From the NCBI GenBank assembly GCA_009599575.1, contig VWND01000064.1:1736001-1800000 (forward strand): DNA of 64,000 nt, in the 5' to 3' direction. This stretch comes from Blumeriella jaapii. Its lineage: Eukaryota > Ascomycota > Leotiomycetes > Helotiales > Drepanopezizaceae. The position numbers and the translations under genes are program-made. Numbering within the stretch: position 1 is the first letter of the stretch; the number at the start of each line of letters is the position of its first letter. This document shows positions 1 through 11,118 of this stretch, in pieces. The notes beneath the pieces are model-generated. The model did not search any database, had not been told where the DNA came from, and saw only the letters and a program-made list of their open reading frames with translations.

Positions 1-248
1 ACTCATCACCTTTATGCTACTCCCACCATTTCTAAAGTAGAGAGCAAGACCAGGAGGTTCCCGTCGAGATGTTTTGCGAAGCGTTTTTTCCTACTGCAAG
101 CCAGTCCGGCTCCGAGAATCTCTCCTCAAAAGCAAGCTTCAGATCGTGTACACATTGCACTCCTTATAAACGAGCTATCTATCTTACACCTACTTACCTA
201 CCTACCTAGGTACCTACCTACCTAACTGTCCTTTCTCACCACCCCCCA

Positions 249-1707
249 CTACGTCTCATACCTTCCCTTGTGACTCCAAAAGAAGCTCACAATGAACACG
301 TTGTGCAACAGCTTCAAGCCCCCCGCTACTACGAACGCGACCCAGAACAAGCCCCGACCGGCAAACTCGCCCGTCAGGAATAAGCCCACGCAGGAGCCAA
401 CCGTCTTGACGACATTAAGACACCCCACCGCACTCGTCCTCTCCTCATCCAGAACGCCGCCCGCAATGAAAGCTTGTCTGGGCGCGGCGTCGATCTCGCG
501 CAGCACAATGCGCAGCATGAACAGTCCCAGCGCCAGCGCCTTGTTGCTGGGAGCCGTAATCAACAACAGCGATACGGAGGTGATGGTGTGGCAGATGACC
601 ATGGTGGGCACCTGGCCGAGCGCCCGAGACATGGGCGAAGAGAGCAGGTTGAGGAACGAGGCGACGATACTGGCGATGAATATCGCCAGGCCCAGCGAGC
701 TCTCGTCGACCTCGTACTCACGCTTGAAGAAGTAGATCATCCAGGCGATCTGGGCCAGCCCCGAGCCGACGTAATCTGGCGTGATGGCGAGACTCATTTT
801 CCAGATGAAGGAGCGGGACTCGGGCGTGAACATCGGCGCTGCCGCGTCTTCGGTGACGACTAGGCTGCGCTCAGAGATGGCATCGTAGGTTACGGGTCTC
901 TGTGCTTCTTCCTCTGAGAGCAAAGGACGACGGTCGTCGGCAACACTGGCTTCCACGATAGGGCTAGGGCGGATTCGGGGCTCTAGCTCGACTTGGGCGC
1001 TGATGCAGAGGGAACAGATGAGCTTGACGAAGCCGACTAAGGCGTATGCTAGGAAGAGCAACCGGTAGACGTCCAAAGGTGGAAGCCCGTATTGTGCCTG
1101 TAGGGTGTCGACAGCAAAGCCTGTAAGGAGAGTGCTCACGGCCATTCCCACAATGCCGAGGAGCGTCCACCAGGCGAAGAAGTCGTTGCAGTTCGTCGAA
1201 GTGCTGAGCCGAGCGATGGCCGACTCTTCGATGGCTTTGAAAGGATCGATTTCATTCGCACTGCACCGATTCCCCGTTAGCTTGACGGCCCTCGAGTGCC
1301 GAAATTTTGAACAACTGGGTGGCATACCTTGGATTGATAACGCCCAGGATACTTGCAGCCAAAAGCCACCAAAAGCCATCCAAAAGCGCAAACGCAACTC
1401 CACTCCCCATCATCAACAGCGAGCCTACGGCCATGGTAAACCTAACCCCCATTCCATCGCCAATGACAGTCAAAAGAGTACTAACGCAAATATCGCCAAC
1501 CAGTGAGAGCGTCATGAACAGCCCTATCCGATTATCAGGGATCCCCAACGCCGACAGGAAGAGAACGAGGACAATGGTGGTGCCGCCATACGCAAACATC
1601 CTCACCATCCGCACGAGGATGAGGAGTTTGAGGTCCAGACTCGAATGCCATACCGAGTCGAAGCCCAGCTCGAGACTCAGTCTCTTCAGCGCTTTCGGGA
1701 CATGCAT
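249..1707 (-). CDS. Major facilitator superfamily transporter
   Basis: Two exons, 1707-1328 and 1260-249, with a 67-nt intron (1261-1327, donor GTATGC, acceptor GTGCAG) give a 463-residue protein. The join reads GVINPS-ANEIDP, which keeps an MFS loop seen in a fungal subgroup related to yeast YCR023C. About twelve hydrophobic segments are visible, six in each half, with a long hydrophilic central loop (RIRPSPIVEAS and an acidic stretch DDRRPLLSEEEAQ). The first loop GIPDNRIGLFMTLSLVGD is a typical MFS motif-A neighbourhood. Substrate cannot be told from sequence. It is likely a plasma- or organelle-membrane transporter. The start at 1707 is the first Met of the exon (MHVPKALKRL) and precedes the first membrane helix by about 25 residues. 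I am confident of family and structure, not of function. Confidence 0.85.
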
Positions 1708-2737
1708 TTTGCAAACAACCTTCTATTTATACCACGCACTAGCAACAAGCAGCAGAAGACCCTCGAGGATGCAGAAAAGCTATGTGCGAAGTAATTGTAT
1801 GGAAAGGCGGTAATTGTGACATCGGGAAGATTTTGTCATGGCTGGCATTGATTGGCAGGCATGACAGAAGGTTCTTCACTCGCTCCGCTGAGAGAGGAGT
1901 CAAGAGAGACATGGTGGCTGCTACACCATTCGATTCGGAACTGGATTCGAGTCCACAATGTGGAACGTGCAGTAGTACAGGAGCATGTTGTATGTGTTTC
2001 GCCACGGGTCGAAGCTTACTGGCCAATGCCAGATCTCAGCATCTCGTCGAGAGTGTGGAACGTGCTACAGATCTTGTCCTGTGCGACTAAGTCGCTCTTC
2101 GGTAGTGGTCGATCTACAGATCTGCTGGATCGCAATGCCAAAAGCAAGGTAGGTTTCTGGACACAATGACTCGTGATGCGCTCGCAGCCGGCTCCGATCT
2201 AGCAAGTCGCCCGAGCCATCATCTCGGACAAGATACTGTAAGAGAAGAGTAAACAAGGGTCGATTTTAGCGAAAAACTTGCACCAAAACCAAAATAAAAA
2301 CAAAAACAAGAACATTGGTCGGCACTCGGCGATGACGATGAAAGCAGATGAGACATACTGACAGGTCCAACTAAGATTGTGCACATGTCTTAAAAGGCAC
2401 TTGCTGTACGGCTGAAGGCTGATTGATGTACTGTACGACTGCCGCGAGGACTGCATACCAAGTCTGGTCTTAGCTTTGTAACCTGCATGTGCCAGATCCA
2501 CGGGACGGGTACCATTTGTCAACTCACAATGCTGTGTTTGTTTTCGGCATCTACTCCTTGCTCAGAAGACTCTACAAAGATCCGCCTGGCCCAGTTACCA
2601 CCTTCCGAGCGCCACCAACCCCCCCACCCCCTTTTTTTTTACAGCAGAGATTGGAACGCCGCCAGATCTCTCTGCATTGCGAAAGCAGTAGATACGCCGC
2701 CTTGATCGTACAATATTCTGCATCACAGCCATAAATC
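1708..2737. other. Intergenic region upstream of the MFS gene
   Basis: About 1 kb between the 3' end of the Rictor homologue and the start of the MFS gene, both on the minus strand, so it should carry the MFS promoter and the Rictor terminator. It has an A-rich patch (2280-2310, AAAACC/AAATAAAAACAAAAAC) and a CCCCCACCCCC-T9 run near 2620-2640. I see no coding frame that looks real in it. Confidence 0.5.
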
Positions 2738-5700
2738 CTAAACGCCAGATGAATCAATGGAATCATTGCCCGATACATCGCTCACACTTCTCGCTCGTTC
2801 GGTGCGGCCTTCGCTCCCACTCTCATCGTCACTTTCCTCTTCCTCTTCTTTTTCTTCAATGTCTTCCTCGAAGACTATGCGCCGGAGAACGCTGCGGTCG
2901 AAGAGCTCGGCGACAAAGTGCCGCACGCCAAGACGGAAGTGGTGGGATTCGAGCAGTACCATGATCTTTTTGAAGAGTATCGGTGATTTGAAGCCTGGCG
3001 CCTTGGTCTTTTTGATGTGCATCAGCTCGTTCATTGCTCTCTTTTGAAGTACTGTGTTGCCGAGGTCGACAACAAGCTCGAGGATGCGCTGGTTCACGAC
3101 GTCGTCATCCTGGCCAGCTTCCGCAACTGCGGTCACCTGATCCTCCGTCATAATGACATCCATAACTCTTTCGTGCTTCCATGGCTGGTACGAAAAGAGC
3201 TTGCTCAGATCGTTTGGGATACAGAGTCCGAGCGAAACACCCATATTGGTGGTGTTGCTATCCCATCCATGCTCCGAAAGTATTTCCAGGCCGTGGACAC
3301 TTCGAGAGATGAGTCCTAGCACGAAGAATGCAGTCCCACGCAGACTCATGATTTCGTGAGACTCGGCTATTTTTACGATGTTTTCGACTACATCGCATTC
3401 CTCCAGGAACGGAGCACCGAATTCCATTGATCCGACGTTACCGACAGCCCATAAAGACCCCTTGACCTTAAGAAGTAGTTCTGCATCGTCAGATAGCATG
3501 CCGTAGTCACGTATTGTTGACGCAAACTCTTCAAAATGTCCCTTGTCCCGCAAAAGTTTGCAACCTTCCTTCGTCCGGGTCAACTCTCGGTAGAAATGTG
3601 GCGGTACATTGGCATCGTTGTCCCCTTCCAAATCAAAGTTGTCGTCGTCGATGCTCATTCTTCGTGAGGACTCGTCTTGAATCTCGCCAAATGATCGAGC
3701 CAAGCTTGCCTCGATGACCCCAACGTAGCTGTCATTTCGACCTAGAAACCAATCATCCATCTCATTACTGATATAATCCAAGCCGTCCAGGTAGTGATAT
3801 CCAATCGAGGTAGACAAGAATCGCAAAAGCAAGGGTGCACCAATCTCCCCTAAATGATCCAGTGCGGGACGGCATTCCACGATGTACTCTAGATAGTCTT
3901 TCCTGTTGCAGGCTTCTTCGAGGATTTTGATTGCCGTAGCACAAACCTCGACTTCAGGATCGTAAAGCTGGGTGACCAGAAGCTGAATGGCCCATTTCGA
4001 ATCACGGACGCCCTGGCTAGCGGGTCCGTTGGATCTCAATCGACTGGAGTATTTTCTTAAAACATTGGTTGCAAAGATCCTGATTTCCTTTGATCCAGCT
4101 GTCAGAGCTTTAGAAAGAAGCACTCGAGGATGGCCTTGAATACTGTAGTCGAAGTTAGACAGGAGCAGTTTGATGAGATCAGGCCGCTGCTTCAAGTCTA
4201 TGATGTGATACATCATGTTGATCATTCGCCAACGATCAAGCATCTGCAAGCCCCGGACATCACCGCTGAGAGTGCCAAGCATAGCAAAGTATCCAGAGCA
4301 GAGAGTCTCGGACAAGCGATCTCTGGAGAACATCGGGGACGGGGCGGTCAGTCCGCTTGTCTGTTCATGATCAGTTCAACCCGGAAGAACGTCTGGTAGG
4401 CAACTTACCGGATCACATTGTGCGAGACATTCAGCGACTTGCCTAAGTAGCTTGTTATCCGACAGATAGTTGATGCCCACTGTCGTCTGCAACAGCGTAT
4501 TCATAAGTGCGCATCCGACCCGAACGTACTTTTGGGTCAGACGAGTATTCCTGATTTCAGCGAACTTGTACTTGAAAGGTCTGTAGAAACTCATGATCCG
4601 CTTGACGAACTTCGAAGCTTTGATCGCCTCATCTAGACGTTTCCCATTAAGCAATGGTCCTTCAATGATCTTCAATATGATGTCCCACTTCCACTTCACC
4701 GGATTTGTGCTTGACAACACCTGCGTCTCAACAAGAAGCTGTCGAAAAGTGGTCTCATCCAACGTCACTGTCACTGTTGGCGTCATTTTGGGGGCATCCT
4801 CCGTGGTCGCCAGGTTATCGCTGCCATTACTGACCAGGCTGTTCAGAGAATTGATAGCAACAGGGTTTGATCGATACAAGGTCCGACTGACGCTGCTGAT
4901 TTGGTAGACGGTTCCAGTAGCATCGAAATGCTCATTGTCACCAAAGCGAGATGCGGCTGCGAACAGATCGGGAAGCAGTTGCAAGTCGCTGCTCCATGTA
5001 GACGGAAGTAGATTACTAGCCAGCTTCAGGACTTCGCCAATCAACAGAGTAGTCTTGCGCTTCAGCGTGGAATTGTCAGTATCTCGAGTCACTTGTAACA
5101 ATGCTTGGAGCAGGTCCGAAGAGATCAATACCGCAAGTAGCAATGCTGTGTAGTGATCAACGAAGCTCTTGTCTGCTGGCTCCTCTTCCACTGGCTGCGT
5201 GATTTTTTGCGGAGCTGCTTTGAGGGTAGCAAGTCGCCCGTAGGTAGTAAGCCTTCGGCCCGCAAGGAAAGACGTAGCCCAGAAAGGCGACTTGATCCGG
5301 AGAAGTGTATAGAGCAAGTCGATAACGGTTTCTCGTATTGCTGAGTTCGGCAGCATCAAGCAAGAAACAAGTGATTTGATGGCCCGGAAATTGTACATGG
5401 ACAAAGTCATGAGGCCAGGCCAAGATCTCAAGGCGTAGGATATGGCTTTTGAGTTTTGCTTCAAGATGCTCTCTTTGGCGAACAAGGAATCTGTGAATGG
5501 CGTGAAAAGCACCTCAAGCTCATAGCCAGAGCGAAGATACTTCCTCTTCTGAGGAACGTCCAACAAAAACAGGAAAGAAAGCAGCAGTCAAGCTTTCAGA
5601 TCCTTCATATGTACCTTCGCCTAGTGCATCTGCCAGAGGTCGAAGTCCTCCCGAGGAGACAATCAAAGCTGGGTCCTTAACCATGATCTCAGCAAGAGTC

Positions 5701-6862
5701 TCGATGCAGATTGACTTTAATCGATCCTCAGTATGTTCAGCCACTGATGAAATTGTCCGCACAACAGCTCTGGAGATTTCTTTCACGCCGTCTTTAACGT
5801 CCAGAAAGGCTCTGACGAATTTCAGAGCTTGCTCTCTTTCGACATCTGCCTTTCTTTCTTTGATAAGAGATCTGAGAAACTATTAACATCATACTCCTAA
5901 AGCACCCTTTCAGCCACTTACAAAACAACGAGATAGTCGGTATTCAGAGTTCGGATCCTTTGCAGCGAGGCTACATCAGATATCGCATATCTCGTCATTC
6001 TATATCCAGCAGCTACCACCTCTCTGCTCTCACTCAGGAGCATCACTTGCATACGAAGACCAAAAACCGACCAAACCAAGTCCTGTTTGAGCGTTGGATA
6101 TCGCTTGAAAAGGTCCACCAGATTATTAGCATGACCAACGTAGTAGTCAGGCGTGAGTCCTTCGACTTCCAGTGCCTGTAGGAGTTCTGCTAAAGCAAAG
6201 GTAGGCGATTCGGTGGGCTCGTCCAATTCAGATCCTGCAGCACTTCGAGAAGCACTTGCAGGTGAGCGCAGGCCATTGCTTTGAATGGAAACATCTATTC
6301 GACTCCTTGTGGGCGTGGTGGGTAGCTTCGGCCTCTGGTATTCTGATATTTGAGCTCGCAAGTCTTTGATCCTCTGATTGGAGGACGTCAACTCTGCTTC
6401 CACTCTTTGCCGCTGCTCCTTGGTCTGTTTGGCCTTCTTGGTGTTCAAGGCCTCTAACATATTCTCGCTGCCCTCCTTTATCTTCATTTCTCGGTTCAGG
6501 GCTTCACGCAAGGCCGTCAACTGTCCCTGCCCCAGGCCCGACCCGCCATCCTCGTCCAGCCTTTCGAGATTCACCATCGAGGCATTCACATCCAGCCCCA
6601 GGGCTTGCCTCGAAGGCATCATTTGACTGCGCATGTTCGAGCTGAAGCTCCCTGGCGCAGGAGTGGCCGCGAGCGACGACCCACGAGGTCCGAAAGACGC
6701 GGCCGACGTTCCCAGTGTACGAGGCCCATTGCCCCCAGCTTGTGCTTGTAATCCATCGCGGGGGGAGTCGACGCTGTTCTTCAAAGAGTACGAGGATTGC
6801 GAGTAGAGCGACTTCTGAGTCGGCGTCGCGGACGTACTCAGAATATTAGGTGGCCCAACCAT
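2738..6862 (-). CDS. TSC11: TORC2 subunit, Rictor/Ste20/Tsc11 homologue (frame break inside)
   Basis: Scaffold subunit of TOR complex 2, which controls AGC kinases, actin and cell-wall signalling. Exons 6862-5922, 5871-4409 and 4360-2738; introns of 50 nt (5872-5921) and 48 nt (4361-4408). The product would be about 1341 residues. Order: Ser-rich start (MVGPPNILSTSATPTQ), an HR1-like coiled coil (ALREALNREMKIKEG...LRAQISEYQ, about residues 110-190), the Rictor N-terminal repeat region (LVWSVFGLRMQVML, GGLRPLADALGEG, LLDVPQKRKYLRSG), then the middle and C-terminal Rictor parts (SKALTAGSKEIRIFATNVLR, WAVGNVGSMEFG) and an acidic Ser-rich tail ending DSSGV. Within exon 2 the frame must move by +1 between 5565 and 5582 to join SESLTAAF to LLDVPQKRKYL. 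No acceptable intron does this without losing conserved residues, so I read it as an indel. It is transcribed divergently from urate oxidase. Confidence 0.87.
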
Positions 6863-7650
6863 CTGCCCATCGGTGAGGTCGGGTCAACGCGCGTCTTCTG
6901 GGGGTGGCATAGGTAAGTGGGAAAGCTTGTCAGATGGATGGGAAAGTGCTCCAGCCTAGCAGATGGGGGAGCGGGCTGATGGGCGCCCGGCTGCTTGTTC
7001 GTAGAGCACCTGCCTAGCTATGTAGGTCGTTGCAGAGTCGACGGTGCGGGCGGCCAGCCAGCCAGCAATCGATACTGTGGCAGATGGAGGTGTGGTGTAG
7101 CTGTGTAAATACCTTAGATCGAGGTACCGTACTTGGGAGTTGAGTGTGGGGGAACGGGACTGTGGTGTTGCGGGCGCAGCTTGAGGAAAAGAGGGACTTA
7201 CCTCCCTTGGTCTGGTATTGGCACGCACAATTCTTTCTCGCTCTTCTTTCTGCCTCCAATTGTGCTGAGCAAGAGTCGGGTTTCACCACTTTTGCACGAT
7301 CGCAGGCAGAGTTGAAGTGAAGTCTGGTCAGGTCGATAGGTACAGTACAGCAAGGTAAGAGGGTCAACCGCCAAAGCCTCACCGTAGCTTTGACCAAGAG
7401 AAGAGCTCAAGCGCAATCACCGTCACAGCCAATTAAAGATCAAAGATCAAAAGCTTCAGCCTTGAATCCGACAACGCCTTTGAGCGAGTAGCAGCATGAT
7501 ACGAACAAGAACAATCGAGAATTGATCGCATCGCGCGAACAAAACTACAGGTGGCCGGCTTGGGAGAGAACGTCGATGACCTACAGTACAGTGCCTAGAT
7601 AGAAGCCCTGCTGCCGTGGCCATCAGAGAGCGCCGACATGATGTTTCTTG

Positions 7651-7687
7651 TATAGTACAATACTGTACTGTACTGTACATACTGTAG
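7651..7687. repeat. GTACTGTAC-type simple repeat
   Basis: Run of overlapping CTGTA units (AATACTGTACTGTACTGTACATACTGTAG), one member of a motif family dispersed between genes across the window. Confidence 0.8.
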
Positions 7688-7706
7688 AACCAGGTACCCA
7701 GCCGTT

Positions 7707-7729
7707 GATAACAGCTTACAGTACCGATA
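7707..7729 (+). promoter_or_regulatory. Two GATA elements upstream of urate oxidase
   Basis: GATA occurs at 7707-7710 and 7726-7729, 115-137 bases before the urate oxidase start codon. In moulds purine catabolic genes are activated by the AreA/Nit2 GATA factor under nitrogen limitation, so these are candidate sites. The motif is short and expected by chance, so this is inference. Confidence 0.3.
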
Positions 7730-7843
7730 AACATCAGGCCGGAACGTGCCTCTGGCTTACCACGACTTGATGCGCTTTAGCATTCCCAACCACACACCGA
7801 CCCATCCTCTCCGCTTCTCGATTCCAGACTTCACTTCTCCGCC

Positions 7844-8868
7844 ATGTCTGCTGCGATTGCTTCGGCGAGATATGGCAAGGACAATGTCCGTGTATATAAG
7901 GTAGAGAGGGACCCGAGTACCGGCGTGCAAACAGTCACAGAAATGACAATCTGCGTGCTCTTAGAAGGGGATATCGATGTTTCGTGCGCTCTCGTCTTCT
8001 TCCGCAATGCTCGATGACTACGGTGCTAACAAAAACGGTAGGTATACCAAAGCCGACAACAGCGTCGTAGTAGCCACCGACTCCATCAAGAACACCATCT
8101 ATCTCAAAGCCAAAGAATACCCCGTTACCCCTCCCGAGCTCTTCGCCAGCTCCCTGGGCACGCACTTCCTCGACACCTACGCCCATATCACAGTCGCCAA
8201 TGTCAAGATCGTCACCCACAGGTGGACCCGCATGTCCATTGACGGCAAGCCACACCCACACTCCTTCTACCGTGACGGCAGCGAGACCCGCGACGTCGAG
8301 GCCAAGATCACAAGGGGCAGGGGCATCGACATTCGCAGCAGCATCGTCGGCCTGCTGGTCCTGAAGAGCACCGGCTCCGCATTCCACGGCTTCGTGCGGG
8401 ACGAGTACACCACGCTTCCCGAGGTCTGGGACAGGATCCTGTCGACGGATGTCGACGCTACTTGGGTCTGGAAGACGTTTGCGAGCCACGGTGACGTTAG
8501 GGCGGCGCTCCCCAAGTTCGACCAGGCGTGGAATGATGCGCGGACAATCACCATGAAGACGTTCGCGGAGGAGAGCAGTCCCTCGGTGCAGAATACGATG
8601 TACAAGATGTGCGAGCAGATCTTGGATGCTGTGCCCGAAGTCAGCAATGTGGAGTACAAGCTCCCAAACAAACACTACTTTGAGATTGGTACGTTTCCCG
8701 ATTTCTAAACATGTTGCTAAAAATCGAGCTGAGGTCGTGGTAGATATGTCTTGGCACAAGGACATCAAGAACACCGGCAAGGACGCCGAGGTCTACGCCC
8801 CTCAATCGGGCCCCAATGGACTTATCGAAGTTAACGTTGCGCGCTCAAACAAGCCCTCCAGGCTATAG
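7844..8868 (+). CDS. uaZ: Urate oxidase (uricase), peroxisomal
   Basis: Oxidises urate to 5-hydroxyisourate in purine catabolism. Exons 7844-7983, 8042-8688 and 8744-8868, with introns of 58 and 55 nt, give 303 residues, the usual family length. Seen in order: MSAAIASARYGKDNVRVYKV start, the uricase signature with the catalytic Thr-Asp pair (VVVATDSIKNT), the TYAHITVANVKIVTHRW segment, the Phe/Arg urate-binding region (STGSAFHGFVRDEYTTL) and the C-terminal half FEI-DMSWHKDIKNTGKDAEVY. It ends in Ser-Arg-Leu, a PTS1 signal for peroxisomes. The first intron has a GTGCGC donor; only this join keeps DVS-YTKADNSVV in frame. The copy looks intact and functional. Confidence 0.97.
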
Positions 8869-9801
8869 ATGAAAGTTGTTTGTGGGTTCTCGTGCAATAC
8901 GTGCGTGGAGTTTGGGCGTTATCTCTAAGAACGGGAATGCGTTCTGGCATCAAGCATTCTGGAAGATTGTATGATACGTGGAGTTTGCAAATACCAACCT
9001 AGAAATGCTAGCTAGATAGGTAGAAAACATAATGTTTTCAGTACAGAAAGTTATGAACACGGCGAGCTTTTGTACTACGTGGTCTTCGTCCTGAACCCAC
9101 TGACTTCTGCAGATAGCAAATTCGTAAGAGTAGAACAGCAAGTGTTCTATTCTTTATCTTGATACAAACTGTGCGTTATCACATCGCTACTTTTTCCGTC
9201 AAGGGTCGGAGATTTGTCACCCCCAAGAGGTGGCAGTGTTCGCTTGTATCGCTCTACATAGAACAGTGGTGCCAGATCTGAGAGCAGAAGCTACGAACCC
9301 AAACCGAGCTACACCATTTCCCATCTCATCTCATCTCAGTATCGAATTTGAGTTCGATATGAGTACTCACTTCAGAACGAAAAGGCTCCCCCAAATCGTC
9401 TAGTGTTGAAGATTTGATACTCATCTTGTGGAGCCGTCTCTGCTGTTAACGCTGGCCTACTTCTGATTCGATGATGAGATGTATTCTGCTGATGCGGGGG
9501 AAGTAGGCAAATGGCAGCTCAGAAGCACGGTAGAAGTCTTCGGTCATGGTCACTTTAGGACAGACATCCGTCTCAAGGGTGTAGAAGTCGCTCTCTTCGT
9601 GGAAGCAATTGCAATTCCACGCCAAGCACATATAGCCAGAATTGCTCGTGGATAAGCCACAGGAACCGAAGGCATGGCGGAATCAGAAGTCATGAGATAC
9701 AAGTACAGGAAATTGCAGCAAGACCTCGATACAAACATGAGTCTCTACAAGCGACAACTGACAGCTCTCGCCCTGGGCGCCGCGTTCCTCTCCTCGCAGC
9801 T
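8869..9801. other. Convergent intergenic region after urate oxidase
   Basis: About 930 bases between the 3' ends of urate oxidase and the small secreted protein gene. It contains a short inverted pair near 9330-9365 (CATCTCATCTCA and ATTTGAGTTCGATATGAGT). I found no supported gene in it. Confidence 0.45.
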
Positions 9802-10473
9802 TCAAGTGAAAGTGCCTAGGGCATACACAGCATTTGGTCCAACATCCGAGAACCTCTCCGTCTTGCTGACCGCATTCCACCCAAACCACGCATCCTGCTG
9901 CAGATCCCTATTCAGAACCGTCATCTAGCCTCTAATCAGCACTCCGTCCTCTCCATCACCACTTCTTCCGCGACTCCTCCCGCCAAAGTCAAGCACATAA
10001 GAACATGGAGAGAAAGAGACACTCACAACCGCAAAATCATACACTGCGTTGTAGCCCCACGAGATGACCCACCCGCCGTCCACGCCCGTGTGTGCATTGC
10101 ACGGGAGGGAATCGAAGGAGTTGTAGACAGGGGAAGCGGGAAGGGGAGGGGAGGGCGAGCCGGTGTCTGAGAGGTGGCAGCCGAAGTCGGGACGGCCGGG
10201 TGTGTTGGTGGAGATGAGGAATTGGTAGGTGCAGGTGGGTACGTTGTATGGCTTGCCACAGACTGAGAGGTGTCACGATACAGTAGATGTGGAATCAACG
10301 ACTAAGGTGAAGGAGAGGAGGCGAGGAGAGAGAAGGGGGCAGGACTGACTTCGCGTGAGGGACTTGACGGTCCAGCCTGCGCCTTTGATGGCGCGGGCAG
10401 AGTTTGAGGTTGGAGCTGAAGCTGTGAAGCTCGTGAGAGCTGTGAGACCAAAAAGGAGGGTTCGGAAAAGCAT
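9802..10473 (-). CDS. Small secreted cysteine-containing protein
   Basis: Three exons, 10473-10350, 10262-10027 and 9924-9802, give a 160-residue protein. Donors are GTCAGT and GTGAGT, acceptors CTCAG and GCTAG, and all phases close. The first about 20 residues (MLFRTLLFGLTALTSFTASA) form a clear signal peptide. The mature part has four cysteines (RICGK, PTCTY, FGCHL, LPCNA), enough for two disulfides, a Pro/Ser-rich middle, and a tail ending VYALGTFT. I do not recognise the family. Small secreted Cys proteins of this kind include fungal effectors and surface proteins, but nothing here proves such a role. The gene is convergent with urate oxidase. The third exon is the least certain part; without its intron the frame would instead end in a poorly structured stretch. 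Confidence 0.7.
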
Positions 10474-11118
10474 GTTGACAGCTTAGGTATGATTGAGCAA
10501 AGCAAAGGTTTGAGAAATGCAGGACAAGGAACGGGAATCCGAAAGATGGTAGATCGAGCATTTATAGGTCGATTAGAACAATCAATCTCATGCCTCACCT
10601 ACTGACCTGATTGATGGTGGTTTGGATATTGGCTCTACAAAGCTTCAACAGGTTGATGTGCTACTGCTGTGTTACCCCGTATTGCGGCTTCACGCCATCC
10701 GGTGACAGTACGAAATGGCAAATAACACAATTGAAGGATTGTAACACAATAGCGGTTCAAGCTGAGCTTAGGGAAACAGGAGCTAATCGTGCTGGGCACA
10801 AGTGTGGTGATGTGCCGGAAGGATTGGGAAGGATCTTGATTCAGAACGTCTTTGAAAGCCAACGACGGCCAACCAGGTAAGCCAACCAGGTTTTCCGGTT
10901 CCAGCGACATGAAGAAGTAGCACTAGCCATGCGATGTCTCGCCCAATGAAATTAAATCGGTTGCGCACCCCTTCAGAAGCATCTGCATTAGGGAACCTAA
11001 CTATTGTGAGTCTGACCATCACCAAATCATAAACAATAGGCTTTTCTTTCGTAAGCTCTATGGAACGCCTGGTGGACCACACAACCCAAACCGTTCCCAA
11101 TGCAATAAAACCATCAAA
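10474..11118. other. Intergenic region between secreted protein gene and eIF3c
   Basis: About 645 bases that should hold the promoter of the secreted protein gene and the eIF3c terminator, both genes being on the minus strand. No reading frame here is supported. Confidence 0.45.

Larger units (their letters stand above)
6863..7843. promoter_or_regulatory. Divergent promoter region, Rictor homologue / urate oxidase
   Basis: About 980 bases between two divergent start codons. It holds a CTACTT/TACCT-type patch, the CTGTACTGTAC cluster at 7651-7687 and two GATA elements near the urate oxidase side. No convincing reading frame lies in it. Confidence 0.55.

Noticed and set aside
5510..5580. A 66-nt GT-AG intron (GTACAT to CCTCAG) to explain the frame break in the Rictor homologue
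   Set aside because: It removes the conserved LLDVPQ block and leaves the reading frame running into a TGA, so it does not solve the break.
7977..8708. Urate oxidase translated from MFRALSSSSAM as a complete gene
   Set aside because: That start lies partly in the first intron; the upstream exon 7844-7983 supplies the conserved N-terminus.
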